From positions 1 through 26,861 of the forward strand of contig CAZHPS010000024.1 in the NCBI GenBank assembly GCA_964534335.1: a DNA stretch of 26,861 bases, read 5' to 3'. Each line of letters begins with the position of its first letter. The first letter of the stretch is position 1. The position numbers were made by a program, and so were the translations under genes. The notes under the pieces are model-generated. The model did not search any database and had not been told where the DNA came from. It saw nothing but the letters and a program-made list of their open reading frames with translations. Positions 6,850 through 13,840 of the stretch are shown one piece after another. This DNA comes from JAABRU01 sp964534335 (GTDB lineage Bacteria > Desulfobacterota > Desulfobacteria > Desulfobacterales > Desulfococcaceae).

Positions 6850-7329
6850 TCATATAAGCTGCTGCTGTTTCTGTCTTTTTTCAGTCTTTGCCTTTGCTGT
6901 TTTGACAAAAGCCTTAACTTCTGTCAGTTCATTTTCCCTGGCATAGCGGAAATTCTGAGGCGGGCAGAAATCATTTATCTGCTTTTTCAGATGCTCCAGT
7001 TCTATGGGATTGGGAAGTTGCCAGCATTCACTGAAGGAAATGCCAATACCCATGGCAATGCCTTTATAATAGGAATAAAACTCTTTTCTTGTGACACCGG
7101 CCCTTTCTTTGACATTTTTCCAAAGTTCTTTCAATGGTTTTTCAATAATATCATCTATTATGAATGCACCAGTCAATGACTTGACAGGTGAAGACACATA
7201 TATCAGCACCAGATCACCTTTATGGATATTTCTGGGCCGCACTCTTCTCAGTTCAACGGTTTTTGAACCATTGAATATTTTATCCGCATAGCAGGGACGG
7301 ATTGCGAGCATGATGGCATTTTCTGACAT
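6850..7329 (-). CDS. ASCH/PUA-like domain protein
   Basis: A 159-aa protein starting LAIRPCYADKIFNGSKTVEL then RRVRPRN, the hallmark opening of ASCH domains: a P-x-YA-x-I-x-G-x-K-x-E-R pattern, residues 8-32. VLIYVSSPVKSLTGAF follows as the core strand pair. ASCH and related PUA-like domains bind RNA or modified nucleic acid bases. The C-terminus is Lys/Gln-rich (KTEKRQKQQQLI), a plausible nucleic-acid-contacting tail. The ATG overlaps the stop of the upstream GNAT-PIN gene by one base (TAATG), so the two form an operon. Its role is probably tied to the fusion protein, which carries a second PUA-like region; the substrate is unknown. Confidence 0.8.
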   Translation of the reverse strand: MSENAIMLAIRPCYADKIFNGSKTVELRRVRPRNIHKGDLVLIYVSSPVKSLTGAFIIDDIIEKPLKELWKNVKERAGVTRKEFYSYYKGIAMGIGISFSECWQLPNPIELEHLKKQINDFCPPQNFRYARENELTEVKAFVKTAKAKTEKRQKQQQLI

Positions 7330-9455
7330 TACATCTCCTTATCATCTGTTTTTTCAGTTCCCAACCTGTAAATTTGGAAAAAACGCTGGTTTGAAATGCG
7401 CAGAGCGGATTGGGGAGCCTGAAATTTTCTGCTCTCTTCTGTCATCCAAATCTTTTGAAGCATATTTACATCAACAGGTTTTCTGAATAATTCTGTTTTG
7501 CTGAACCGGAAAGCCATAATTTTTCTGCTGAGATCGCAGCCCGCAGTTCCATAAACATCTTTCCATTGATATATTCCCAATCCCTGAAATCTCGCAAACA
7601 GACTTTTCGGTGTATCTATAACGACTTCATCCAGATAGGAACAGGCTCTTATACACATCGCTCCTTGGTATGTTCTGCTTTTTTTGACATACCACAGAAT
7701 CCTTCCGGGCGCGGAGATGATTTTGGGATGAGCTGCCCGGTAATAAGCATTTTCAACATTAAACATCCGGTTTGGTTCGCAACCGAATAAATCCTGTTTC
7801 GCAATGCCTGTATCAAAGAGATTCATTGCCCATTCGGCTTTGATGGGAACAATAAATGAGGGAATGGGAATGTTTGTAAATTTGGCAGGAAACAGAGAAT
7901 GTTCCATTTCCAGAAATATACCAATATTATTCTCCGAATTCAGGATATTGACAATTTTTTTCACATACTCAGATAACGGAAAAGAAATATCCGGACATGA
8001 TTCCAGTTTCCGGGCAATTTTTTCTGTGGAATCTGCAACAGCAAGGTTGATCTTCATCCAGCAGTTATCTGCAAAGAAAAAACCGAGTTCCTTTAACTGT
8101 CCGATCTCCTTATCTGATATATAATCATCTGTAATTCTGAGAATTATTCGTTTTTCCTCTGAACATGTCAGAATTGCCTGAAAAATGATATGTTTTGCCA
8201 GAACAGATGCGAGCGAGCCTTCCCTGACTCGCAATACAGGAATATCCAACTGATTTTCTTTTGAACGGTCAAAAATTCTCAGTGCCAGAGGCACATTTTT
8301 ATCTTTGATAATATCTGTCTGAAAAACATGGGGATTTGCCAAAATATGCCCCAATTTCTGTTTAAATTCAGATTTTTTTTCTTTCCGGGAAATCCGAAAT
8401 GCCTGATCAAGAAAAGAAAACTGTTCAGCACCTATTCTTTCCGTAACAATTTGGGAACCGGCCAAACGGGCAGGCTGATATTCACTTTCCCTGACAAGAG
8501 CATCCTGATATATAATCAGATCTGATGGACGGATAATGCGCATATTATAATGACTGTAAATTTCTTCTGTTTTTTTTAACAAAGATTCATCCTGCGTTAG
8601 AAAAAAAGATATTCCGGCAGCCACTGCCCTTGCCAGATGACGCAAATCTGATTCATCCTGCTCATTCATATTTTCGGGAAAACAGATTCTCAGTTCTTTG
8701 CAGACAGTATCAAAGCCATCATCTCTGCTTGTTGGAATACGCATGAATTTTTCTGCAAAAATTCGATTTCGTTCTCTTTCAGATTTATCTTTATTTCTTG
8801 ATATTTCATTAAAAATTTCTGCGGTCAGACACAGTTCAACATATTCCCCAAGCCAGTCTGCCAATAAGGCATGAACTTCTTCATTGTCAGAACATGGTGC
8901 TTCTTTCAGTTGATAAAATATATTGGCATCAATTGCCACTTTCAGTTTTGTCCGTGTTCGCTGTTCATCAGCAAAAGTGAAAAGTGTCGGGTATCCGTAA
9001 TCATACCACCACACAGTAAGAACACTGCCATCTTCGCTGTGTCCTGCTATTTCATCTCTTACAGTGAATCCCAGTTTCGGCCACATTCTGTTGGCTTCAT
9101 AATCCTGGCGGCAGCGAACTCTGACACCTCTGAAATATTCATGTGTCAGTTCTTTGAGTTTTGAAAACAGTTTGTTGGCTACACCTTTTCCTCTTTGTTT
9201 TTTGTCAACACAAAGATGCGTTATGGAAACCAGAGAATCTCTGTTATTTGCTCCGTAAAGCAGGTATCCCAGCAAATTTTTGTTTTCATCCAAAGCAACA
9301 ATTATCTGCTCCTGAACTGCACGGGCATAGAAAGCTCCTCTGGGAAATAAACCCAAGGTCGGTTTATTTGCATCGCCCAGATGAATAACCTGTTCCAGAT
9401 AGGGAGATTTATCATCTATTACAAATAGATTCAATTTGATACACCATAGCAACAA
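7329..9455 (-). CDS. GNAT acetyltransferase-PIN-PUA-like fusion protein
   Basis: A 708-aa multidomain protein. Residues ~35-150 form a GNAT acetyltransferase, with acetyl-CoA-binding QRGKGVA at 87-93 and an RMWPKLGF signature near 123-130. Residues ~170-310 form a PIN nuclease-like domain with acidic residues in AIDANIF (D176), TAEIFNEI (E213/E217), EQDESDL (D267/D270) and TQDES (D289). After a middle segment of unknown fold, ~590-680 (ILWYVKKSRTYQGAM ... IMAFRFSKTELF) resembles a PUA/ASCH-like nucleic-acid reader. The start is a TTG at 9455 without an obvious ribosome site, so the N-terminus is uncertain by several residues. It is co-transcribed with the ASCH gene. The combination suggests RNA sensing or cleavage with acylation, likely defensive; function unproven. 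Confidence 0.82.
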   Translation of the reverse strand: MLLWCIKLNLFVIDDKSPYLEQVIHLGDANKPTLGLFPRGAFYARAVQEQIIVALDENKNLLGYLLYGANNRDSLVSITHLCVDKKQRGKGVANKLFSKLKELTHEYFRGVRVRCRQDYEANRMWPKLGFTVRDEIAGHSEDGSVLTVWWYDYGYPTLFTFADEQRTRTKLKVAIDANIFYQLKEAPCSDNEEVHALLADWLGEYVELCLTAEIFNEISRNKDKSERERNRIFAEKFMRIPTSRDDGFDTVCKELRICFPENMNEQDESDLRHLARAVAAGISFFLTQDESLLKKTEEIYSHYNMRIIRPSDLIIYQDALVRESEYQPARLAGSQIVTERIGAEQFSFLDQAFRISRKEKKSEFKQKLGHILANPHVFQTDIIKDKNVPLALRIFDRSKENQLDIPVLRVREGSLASVLAKHIIFQAILTCSEEKRIILRITDDYISDKEIGQLKELGFFFADNCWMKINLAVADSTEKIARKLESCPDISFPLSEYVKKIVNILNSENNIGIFLEMEHSLFPAKFTNIPIPSFIVPIKAEWAMNLFDTGIAKQDLFGCEPNRMFNVENAYYRAAHPKIISAPGRILWYVKKSRTYQGAMCIRACSYLDEVVIDTPKSLFARFQGLGIYQWKDVYGTAGCDLSRKIMAFRFSKTELFRKPVDVNMLQKIWMTEESRKFQAPQSALRISNQRFFQIYRLGTEKTDDKEM

Positions 9456-9702
9456 GGATATATTTTTATAAAATTGTGCCTGTCTGCTCTTAGAAGTCTC
9501 TTTTTATAAAGCCAAAACACAATACTGTCAATGACAGAAAAGGAATTTCAGGAATTATCCGGATACAAATATTATGCCATATTTCCCTTTATAAACCTGA
9601 GTCTCTGATTTTCCGGGAAAAAATGACAGTACCTTATTTTGCAAATCTTCAGGTTTCTCCTGATAACTATTCAAAAACAAATGGAATATCAGATTATTCC
9701 CC

Positions 9703-9731
9703 TTGACATTGTGCGGATTTGGTGCGATAGG
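9703..9731 (+). promoter_or_regulatory. Possible sigma70-type promoter for the EamA operon
   Basis: A perfect TTGACA at 9703-9708 is followed after 17 bp by GATAGG (9726-9731), which matches only three of six consensus -10 positions. Transcription would begin within the heptamer repeat tract that follows. The spacing is ideal but the -10 is weak. Confidence 0.3.
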
Positions 9732-9808
9732 GTGTCAGTTATCAGTTATCAGTTATCAGTTATCAGGTGTCAGTTGTCAGGTGTCAGTTATCAGTTATCA
9801 GATGTCAG
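9732..9808 (+). repeat. Heptamer tandem repeat (TCAGTTA / TCAGGTG variants)
   Basis: About eleven consecutive heptamers of the type TCAGTTA, with TCAGGTG, TCAGTTG and TCAGATG variants. The tract lies just after the possible promoter and just before the EamA gene. Slippage would change the leader length in 7-bp steps. Confidence 0.85.
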
Positions 9809-9816
9809 GAAAAAAA

Positions 9817-9885
9817 ATGAACCCGGAATTCAGTAAACAGAAGCCGGTAACAGTAAACCAGAACCCGGCAACCAAAACCCAGTAA
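9817..9885 (+). CDS. Possible 22-aa leader peptide
   Basis: ATG at 9817, preceded by AGGA at good spacing, opens MNPEFSKQKPVTVNQNPATK followed by TQ and a stop at 9885. This is eight bases before the EamA start, which itself lacks a ribosome site. Coupling of the transporter to this short ORF is possible. The sequence is compositionally simple (repeated AACC/GTAA-like units), so it may equally be repeat-derived and untranslated. Confidence 0.3.
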   Translation: MNPEFSKQKPVTVNQNPATKTQ

Positions 9886-9893
9886 CCCAACTT

Positions 9894-10832
9894 ATGAATA
9901 TTTCAGAATCTTCAAAACATCCCGGCATGGGATATGCCTGCGTTATCACAGCCGCGCTGCTCTGGGCAGTGTCCGGAACTGCGGCAAAATACCTTTTTCA
10001 GAACGGGGTCACGCCGTTTCAGGTGGTGCAGTTGCGGATCACCACTGCTGTGGCTGTCCTTTTTCTGTGGTTTTTTCTGCGCCACAGGGATTTGCTCCGG
10101 ATCAAATCCAAAGATATTTTTTATTTTCTTATTCTCGGTTCCGGCGCAATGGCATCTGTGCAGTTTACCTATCTGCTGGCCATCAGCAAGATCAATGTGG
10201 CTGCCGCAGTGCTGATTCAGTATATGGCTCCGGGACTGATTGCGGTTTACTCTTTTGTTTTTGCAAAGCAAAAACCGGAAATGGCAATCATCGCTGCCCT
10301 GATTCTCGCTGCATTGGGCTGTTATCTGGTTGTGGGCGGATACCGGCTGGATATTCTTTCCATGAACCGGGTCGGCATAATCAGTGCGCTGCTTTCCGCA
10401 GTGGCCTTTGCCTGGTATTCCCTGCAGGGGGAATACGGAATGCGCCGCTATCCGGCCTGGACTGTGCTGTTTTACGCTCTGGTCTTTGCAGCGATTCCCT
10501 GGAATATTTTTTATCCGCCTTTGGAAGCATTTACCCATTCCTACAGCCCTGTGCAGTGGCTGTGGATTCTGTATATCGCTCTCATGGGAACCGCCATGCC
10601 TTTTGGTCTTTATCTCAAAGGTATTAGCCAGATAGGAGCTACCCGTGCCAGCATCACGGCCACTCTGGAACCAATCACAGCCGGGATTATTTCCTATATT
10701 TTTCTCAATGAAATCATGGAAATTCCACAGATTGCCGGAGGTATGCTTGTGATCGTTTCCATCATTCTTTTACAGGTGAGGCAGGGCGAAAAGCAAATGC
10801 CCCGCATCCTCACAGAAGAGGCAGAACAATAA
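9894..10832 (+). CDS. EamA-family (DMT superfamily) transporter
   Basis: A 312-aa integral membrane protein with about ten hydrophobic segments in two repeated halves. The first (GYACVITAALLWAVSGTAAK) and the second (NRVGIISALLSAVAFAWYSL) both show the EamA pattern. The second half closes with a typical ATLEPITAGIISYIFLNE signature. EamA proteins are inner-membrane drug/metabolite exporters or amino-acid/nucleoside permeases; the substrate cannot be told from sequence. The length is normal. The stop overlaps the next start (TAATG at 10832), so it forms an operon with the RNA methyltransferase. No ribosome site is seen directly before the ATG. Confidence 0.92.
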   Translation: MNISESSKHPGMGYACVITAALLWAVSGTAAKYLFQNGVTPFQVVQLRITTAVAVLFLWFFLRHRDLLRIKSKDIFYFLILGSGAMASVQFTYLLAISKINVAAAVLIQYMAPGLIAVYSFVFAKQKPEMAIIAALILAALGCYLVVGGYRLDILSMNRVGIISALLSAVAFAWYSLQGEYGMRRYPAWTVLFYALVFAAIPWNIFYPPLEAFTHSYSPVQWLWILYIALMGTAMPFGLYLKGISQIGATRASITATLEPITAGIISYIFLNEIMEIPQIAGGMLVIVSIILLQVRQGEKQMPRILTEEAEQ

Positions 10833-12088
10833 TGAAAACCGAATCCGCTCTTTCCAAACGGATCAGACGTCATGTCAGCGGAAGAATACGGGATTTTTTC
10901 ATATCCGCAGCACCGGGGCTGGAAAAACTCTGTTTTGATGAACTCATGGCACTCCCGCTTTCCGCAAAAGAAGCGCGGGCAGTTCCGGGAGGCGTGGCAT
11001 TCAAAGCCCGTGTCCATGATGCGTATCTGGCAAATCTGCATCTGCGCACAGCCAGCCGTATTCTCATGCGCATCGGTGAATTCAAGGCATCCGGATTTCC
11101 GCAACTGGAATATTTTATTCAGGATTTTCCCTGGGAACTGTATCTGCATCCGGGAAAAATGCCGGAATTCCGCATCAGCGCCACGCATTCCCGGCTTTAT
11201 CACACAGGAGCCATTGCAGAGCGTTTTAGCCAAAATATCACAAAACGCATGAAAAAAATGTTTCCGCTCTCCGATACAGACAAGTCAGACGGACTGCCAC
11301 CCAAGCCCCCCAGCCCCCAGCCCCCAGTCCCTTCATCCAATACGGAGAAAACAGAAGGCCTGCCCCAGCAGATTTTTATCAGGGTGATGGATGACCGTTT
11401 TACAGTTTCCATTGACAGCACCGGAGAGCATCTGCACAAACGGGGAATACGGAAATTCAGCGGAGATGCACCGCTTCGGGAAACTGCAGCCTCTGCTGTA
11501 TTGCAGCTTGCAGGGTATGACGGACAGGAACCATTGATCGATCCCATGTGCGGAACCGGAACATTTTCCTTTGAGGCAGCCATGCAGATTACGCGAACTC
11601 CGCCCGGATTTTTCCGGAATTTTGCGTTTATGCAGTGGCCTTCTTTTCAGCCGGGCAGATGGACGCATATCCGGAGGGAAGCGGAAAAAAATTTCTCTTT
11701 CACAGACAAAAACCCTTTGATTTTTGCTTCGGATACAGATGAAAAAGCATACAATGATCTGAAAAAGAATATCTCGGAAAGCCCTTTTTCTACACTGATT
11801 CAGGCGGAACACCGGGATTTCTTCACTTTTTCCCCTTTGGAACTGACCGATCAGACCGGACTTGTGGTTATCAATCCTCCTTACGGACTCCGTTTAGGCC
11901 GTCCGGAAGAAAGCACGGAACTTTTTCAGGCCATCTGCCGCCAGTTGGCAGGAAAATACAAAGGATGGAAATTTGCCCTGATTGCCCCTGATCCGAAACT
12001 GATCCGGAATCTCCCTTTTTCTTTCCAAAAACATCCCCTTTTTCATGGCGGTCTGAACCTGAATCTGCTTACAGGAAAAATTCTGTAA
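10832..12088 (+). CDS. THUMP-domain class I RNA methyltransferase (RlmL/YpsC-like)
   Basis: A 418-aa COG0116-type enzyme. The N-terminus has an RlmL-like segment (DFFISAAPGLEKLCFDEL, 21-38), then a THUMP RNA-binding region (~50-135). A SAM-dependent methylase core follows, with DPMCGTGTFSFEAA (237-250, motif I) and INPPYGLR (347-354, motif IV). The family methylates the N2 position of guanosine in 23S rRNA. Between THUMP and methylase sits a low-complexity insert, GLPPKPPSPQPPVPSS (154-169), encoded by a heptamer repeat. It is shorter than the fused E. coli RlmKL and closer to the stand-alone forms. Translationally coupled to the EamA gene. Confidence 0.88.
   Translation: MKTESALSKRIRRHVSGRIRDFFISAAPGLEKLCFDELMALPLSAKEARAVPGGVAFKARVHDAYLANLHLRTASRILMRIGEFKASGFPQLEYFIQDFPWELYLHPGKMPEFRISATHSRLYHTGAIAERFSQNITKRMKKMFPLSDTDKSDGLPPKPPSPQPPVPSSNTEKTEGLPQQIFIRVMDDRFTVSIDSTGEHLHKRGIRKFSGDAPLRETAASAVLQLAGYDGQEPLIDPMCGTGTFSFEAAMQITRTPPGFFRNFAFMQWPSFQPGRWTHIRREAEKNFSFTDKNPLIFASDTDEKAYNDLKKNISESPFSTLIQAEHRDFFTFSPLELTDQTGLVVINPPYGLRLGRPEESTELFQAICRQLAGKYKGWKFALIAPDPKLIRNLPFSFQKHPLFHGGLNLNLLTGKIL
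11302..11331 (+). repeat. In-frame CCCCCAG heptamer repeat
   Basis: About four heptamers of the type CCCCCAG lie inside the methyltransferase gene and encode its Pro-rich linker. Because the unit is not a multiple of three, gain or loss of a copy would shift the frame and truncate the catalytic domain. Confidence 0.8.
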
Positions 12089-12257
12089 AACAATCTGATA
12101 TTTATCCGTAAGGTGATTTATGAGAATGAATATCCCATTTCAGTTCACTGGCACAGGCCGGAAGCTTATACCATTACTCGAAACATTTTGGTTGTAAAAT
12201 ACCGCTTTCGAAAGACTTGTCTTAGCAGAGTTTATAAAAATATTTATAGGTTAAACA

Positions 12258-12333
12258 GCCACGAATAACACGAATCTGCACGAATGAACAAACCATAATT
12301 CATGTAATTCGTGTCATTCGTGCAATTCGTGGC
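12258..12333. repeat. CACGAAT palindromic repeat
   Basis: GCCACGAATAACACGAAT and a further CACGAAT are mirrored by ATTCGTGTCATTCGTG and ATTCGTGGC about 20 bp later. This forms a stem of some 28 bp with internal period-9 to -10 CACGAAT motifs. The same style of repeat is dispersed in many Desulfobacterota genomes. Confidence 0.8.
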
Positions 12334-12534
12334 AAATCTTCTGAGTAATGGTATATGCTGCTTTGGTGGGATATTCTTTTCTGAAAATCACCTAAGTTCG
12401 GATTTTTTACAGAACAGTGAGGTTGAAAAGACAGGAACTGTGATATATGAACGATGAGATCAGAAAAAACAGGCGATTTACAGAAAAGAATATGCTGCTT
12501 TGCCGGCTTTGATTTTATGCTCCAAAGTGTGCGG

Positions 12535-12567
12535 AAAAACCGGATTTTTCCAAAAAATCCGGTTTTT
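12535..12567. terminator. Strong bidirectional intrinsic terminator hairpin
   Basis: AAAAACCGGATTTTT and AAAAATCCGGTTTTT form a perfect 15-bp stem with a CCA loop. It gives a CCGG core with A and T tracts on the two sides, which can terminate in either direction. It lies ahead of the AbiEii-type pair and would insulate it from upstream reading. Confidence 0.7.
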
Positions 12568-12658
12568 GCGGCTCACAGGTTCAGGACTGACCTGCGGTTT
12601 CTGTGAAAACACAGCAGGGATATTCATTTTCAGAAATCACCTTAAAGATATTTTGATT

Positions 12659-12898
12659 ATGACACAAATTAAAAATAACAGGGATGCACATATTGACATC
12701 CCGGCAAATCTGCCTTTTCTTAAAGCCGTATGCTGGCAGACAGAAGATGTGACACATTTCACTTTGTCAGAAATGCTGAGCCTTTATGAAAACGGATGGA
12801 AATACCGGGGCGTTTTGGCAGATTTGGAAGGGGAGGAACTGATTTTTGTGCGCAGTCTTGCAAAAAAATCAGGTTCATGGATAGGCCGCGATGTTTGA
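12659..12898 (+). CDS. Small partner of AbiEii-type nucleotidyltransferase (79 aa)
   Basis: A 79-aa protein starting MTQIKNNRDAHIDIPANLPF and containing LSEMLSLYENGWKYRGVLAD, ending SWIGRDV. Small proteins with this Tyr-Glu-x-Gly-W-x-Y-R-G pattern are commonly encoded immediately before AbiEii-like genes. The frame is open back to 12500, but that stretch holds the terminator hairpin and repeat arm, so the ATG at 12659 is preferred. It overlaps the next gene by eight bases, indicating coupling. The antitoxin role is inferred from position, and no HTH is evident. Confidence 0.72.
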   Translation: MTQIKNNRDAHIDIPANLPFLKAVCWQTEDVTHFTLSEMLSLYENGWKYRGVLADLEGEELIFVRSLAKKSGSWIGRDV

Positions 12899-13619
12899 AC
12901 TGGATCATCATAAAAAAGTGATAACTGTGCTGAATGCCATCCGGGCAGATTTTTTTATTGAAATTTCAGCATATTTTGGCGGTGGCACACTCCTGACCTT
13001 ATCCTGTGGCGAATACCGGCAGAGCAAAGATATTGACTTTATCTGCCCCATCGGCGAAGGTTACAGAATGCTTCGGTCTGAAATTTATGACAGAAATTAT
13101 CAGGCTGTTTTTAAAGACTTTTCCGGGATCAGTCTTCCGAGGGAAATAAAAGCGGATCAGTACGGTGTCAGATTTCCTGTTATGGTTGAAAATATTCTGA
13201 TAAAATTTGAAATTGTGGCAGAAGCCAGAATATCTCTGGAACCACCTGAATTTCAGACATGGTCGGATGTTCCCTGCCTGAGTTTCACTGATGCGTGTGC
13301 TGAAAAACTTTTGTCCAATGCGGACAGATGGGCAGACAGAGCATCAGAAGCAAGGGATTTGATTGATCTGTCCATGCTGCGGCTTCAGTCGGAACTCCCG
13401 GAATATTCATTTGAAAAGGCGGAATCTGCTTATCCTGTCATAAAACCGCTTCAAAAAGCAATCCGTGTTTTTCAGGCAGAACCTGCTTACAGAAACGCCT
13501 GTTTTTCTTCACTGCAGGTGAAAAACAGAGCGGAAATAATAAATGGTCTTGATCTTCTCGCTTCTGATTTCGGTATTTCCCCCACAAAACGGAGAGATAA
13601 CGAATATCCTGATTTTTAA
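12891..13619 (+). CDS. AbiEii/AbiGii-family nucleotidyltransferase toxin
   Basis: A 242-aa protein with the AbiEii nucleotidyltransferase signature: FGGGTLLTLSCGEYRQSKDI, i.e. GGGT at 30-33 and D-x-D at 47 and 49 (KDIDFICP). The later segment CAEKLLSNADRWADRASEAR then DLIDLSML is the typical family helix with the conserved K, N and R-D residues. AbiEii toxins are GTP- or NTP-transferring enzymes that arrest growth during phage infection. The length is slightly below the family norm of about 250-300. It overlaps its 79-aa partner by eight bases. It lies between two hairpin elements just before the type I restriction locus. Confidence 0.85.
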   Translation: MFELDHHKKVITVLNAIRADFFIEISAYFGGGTLLTLSCGEYRQSKDIDFICPIGEGYRMLRSEIYDRNYQAVFKDFSGISLPREIKADQYGVRFPVMVENILIKFEIVAEARISLEPPEFQTWSDVPCLSFTDACAEKLLSNADRWADRASEARDLIDLSMLRLQSELPEYSFEKAESAYPVIKPLQKAIRVFQAEPAYRNACFSSLQVKNRAEIINGLDLLASDFGISPTKRRDNEYPDF

Positions 13620-13634
13620 TCATGCGGTATATTT

Positions 13635-13766
13635 TATAGGCTTTAAGAAAATAATTTTGGGGTTTCCTGCAGGTTGGGGTGAGGAACGAACATCAACAAT
13701 TTCAGATTGTTGGGGTTCACTGAGTTCACCCCAACCTACTCCAAAATAATTATCTTAAAAGCTATA
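13635..13766. repeat. Hairpin element between AbiEii gene and hsdM
   Basis: TATAGGCTTTAAGAAAATAA with TTTTGG is complementary, with few mismatches, to CCAAAATAATTATCTTAAAA with GCTATA at the other end. An inner stem pairs AGGTTGGGGTGA (13671-13682) with TCACCCCAACCT (13726-13737). A third small palindrome lies at its tip (CAACAATTTCAGATTGTTG). A compact foldback of about 130 bp, MITE-like, with no coding capacity. Confidence 0.7.
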
Positions 13767-13840
13767 TATTTCAGATGTACAGATATTTCAACCATCGTGT
13801 TCCCGCAAAACAGGGATCTGATTTTTTCAGGGATTGACAG

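Larger units (their letters stand above)
9456..9893. other. Divergent intergenic region with heptamer repeats
   Basis: A 438-bp region between the minus-strand GNAT-PIN operon and the plus-strand EamA gene, so it must hold both promoters. It contains a possible -35/-10 pair at 9703-9731, a heptamer tandem repeat and a 22-codon ORF, each listed separately. Nothing else coding is seen. Confidence 0.6.
12106..12646. repeat. Nested inverted-repeat element filling the intergenic gap
   Basis: The left arm at 12106-12138 (AGGTGATTTATG...GAATATCCC) is the imperfect complement of two later copies, at 12367-12396 (GGGATATTC...AATCACCTAAG) and 12617-12646 (GGGATATTC...AAATCACCTTAAAG). A second stem is nested inside, TATACCATTACTC at 12167-12179 against GAGTAATGGTATA at 12343-12355, and a third inside that at 12258-12333. 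The layout suggests a non-autonomous mobile element or accreted elements. No gene is visible between 12089 and 12658. Confidence 0.6.

Noticed and set aside
9912..10538. Minus-strand ORF opposite the EamA gene
   Set aside because: Composition (Cys/His/Gln-rich) is typical of an antisense shadow; the plus-strand transporter is certain.
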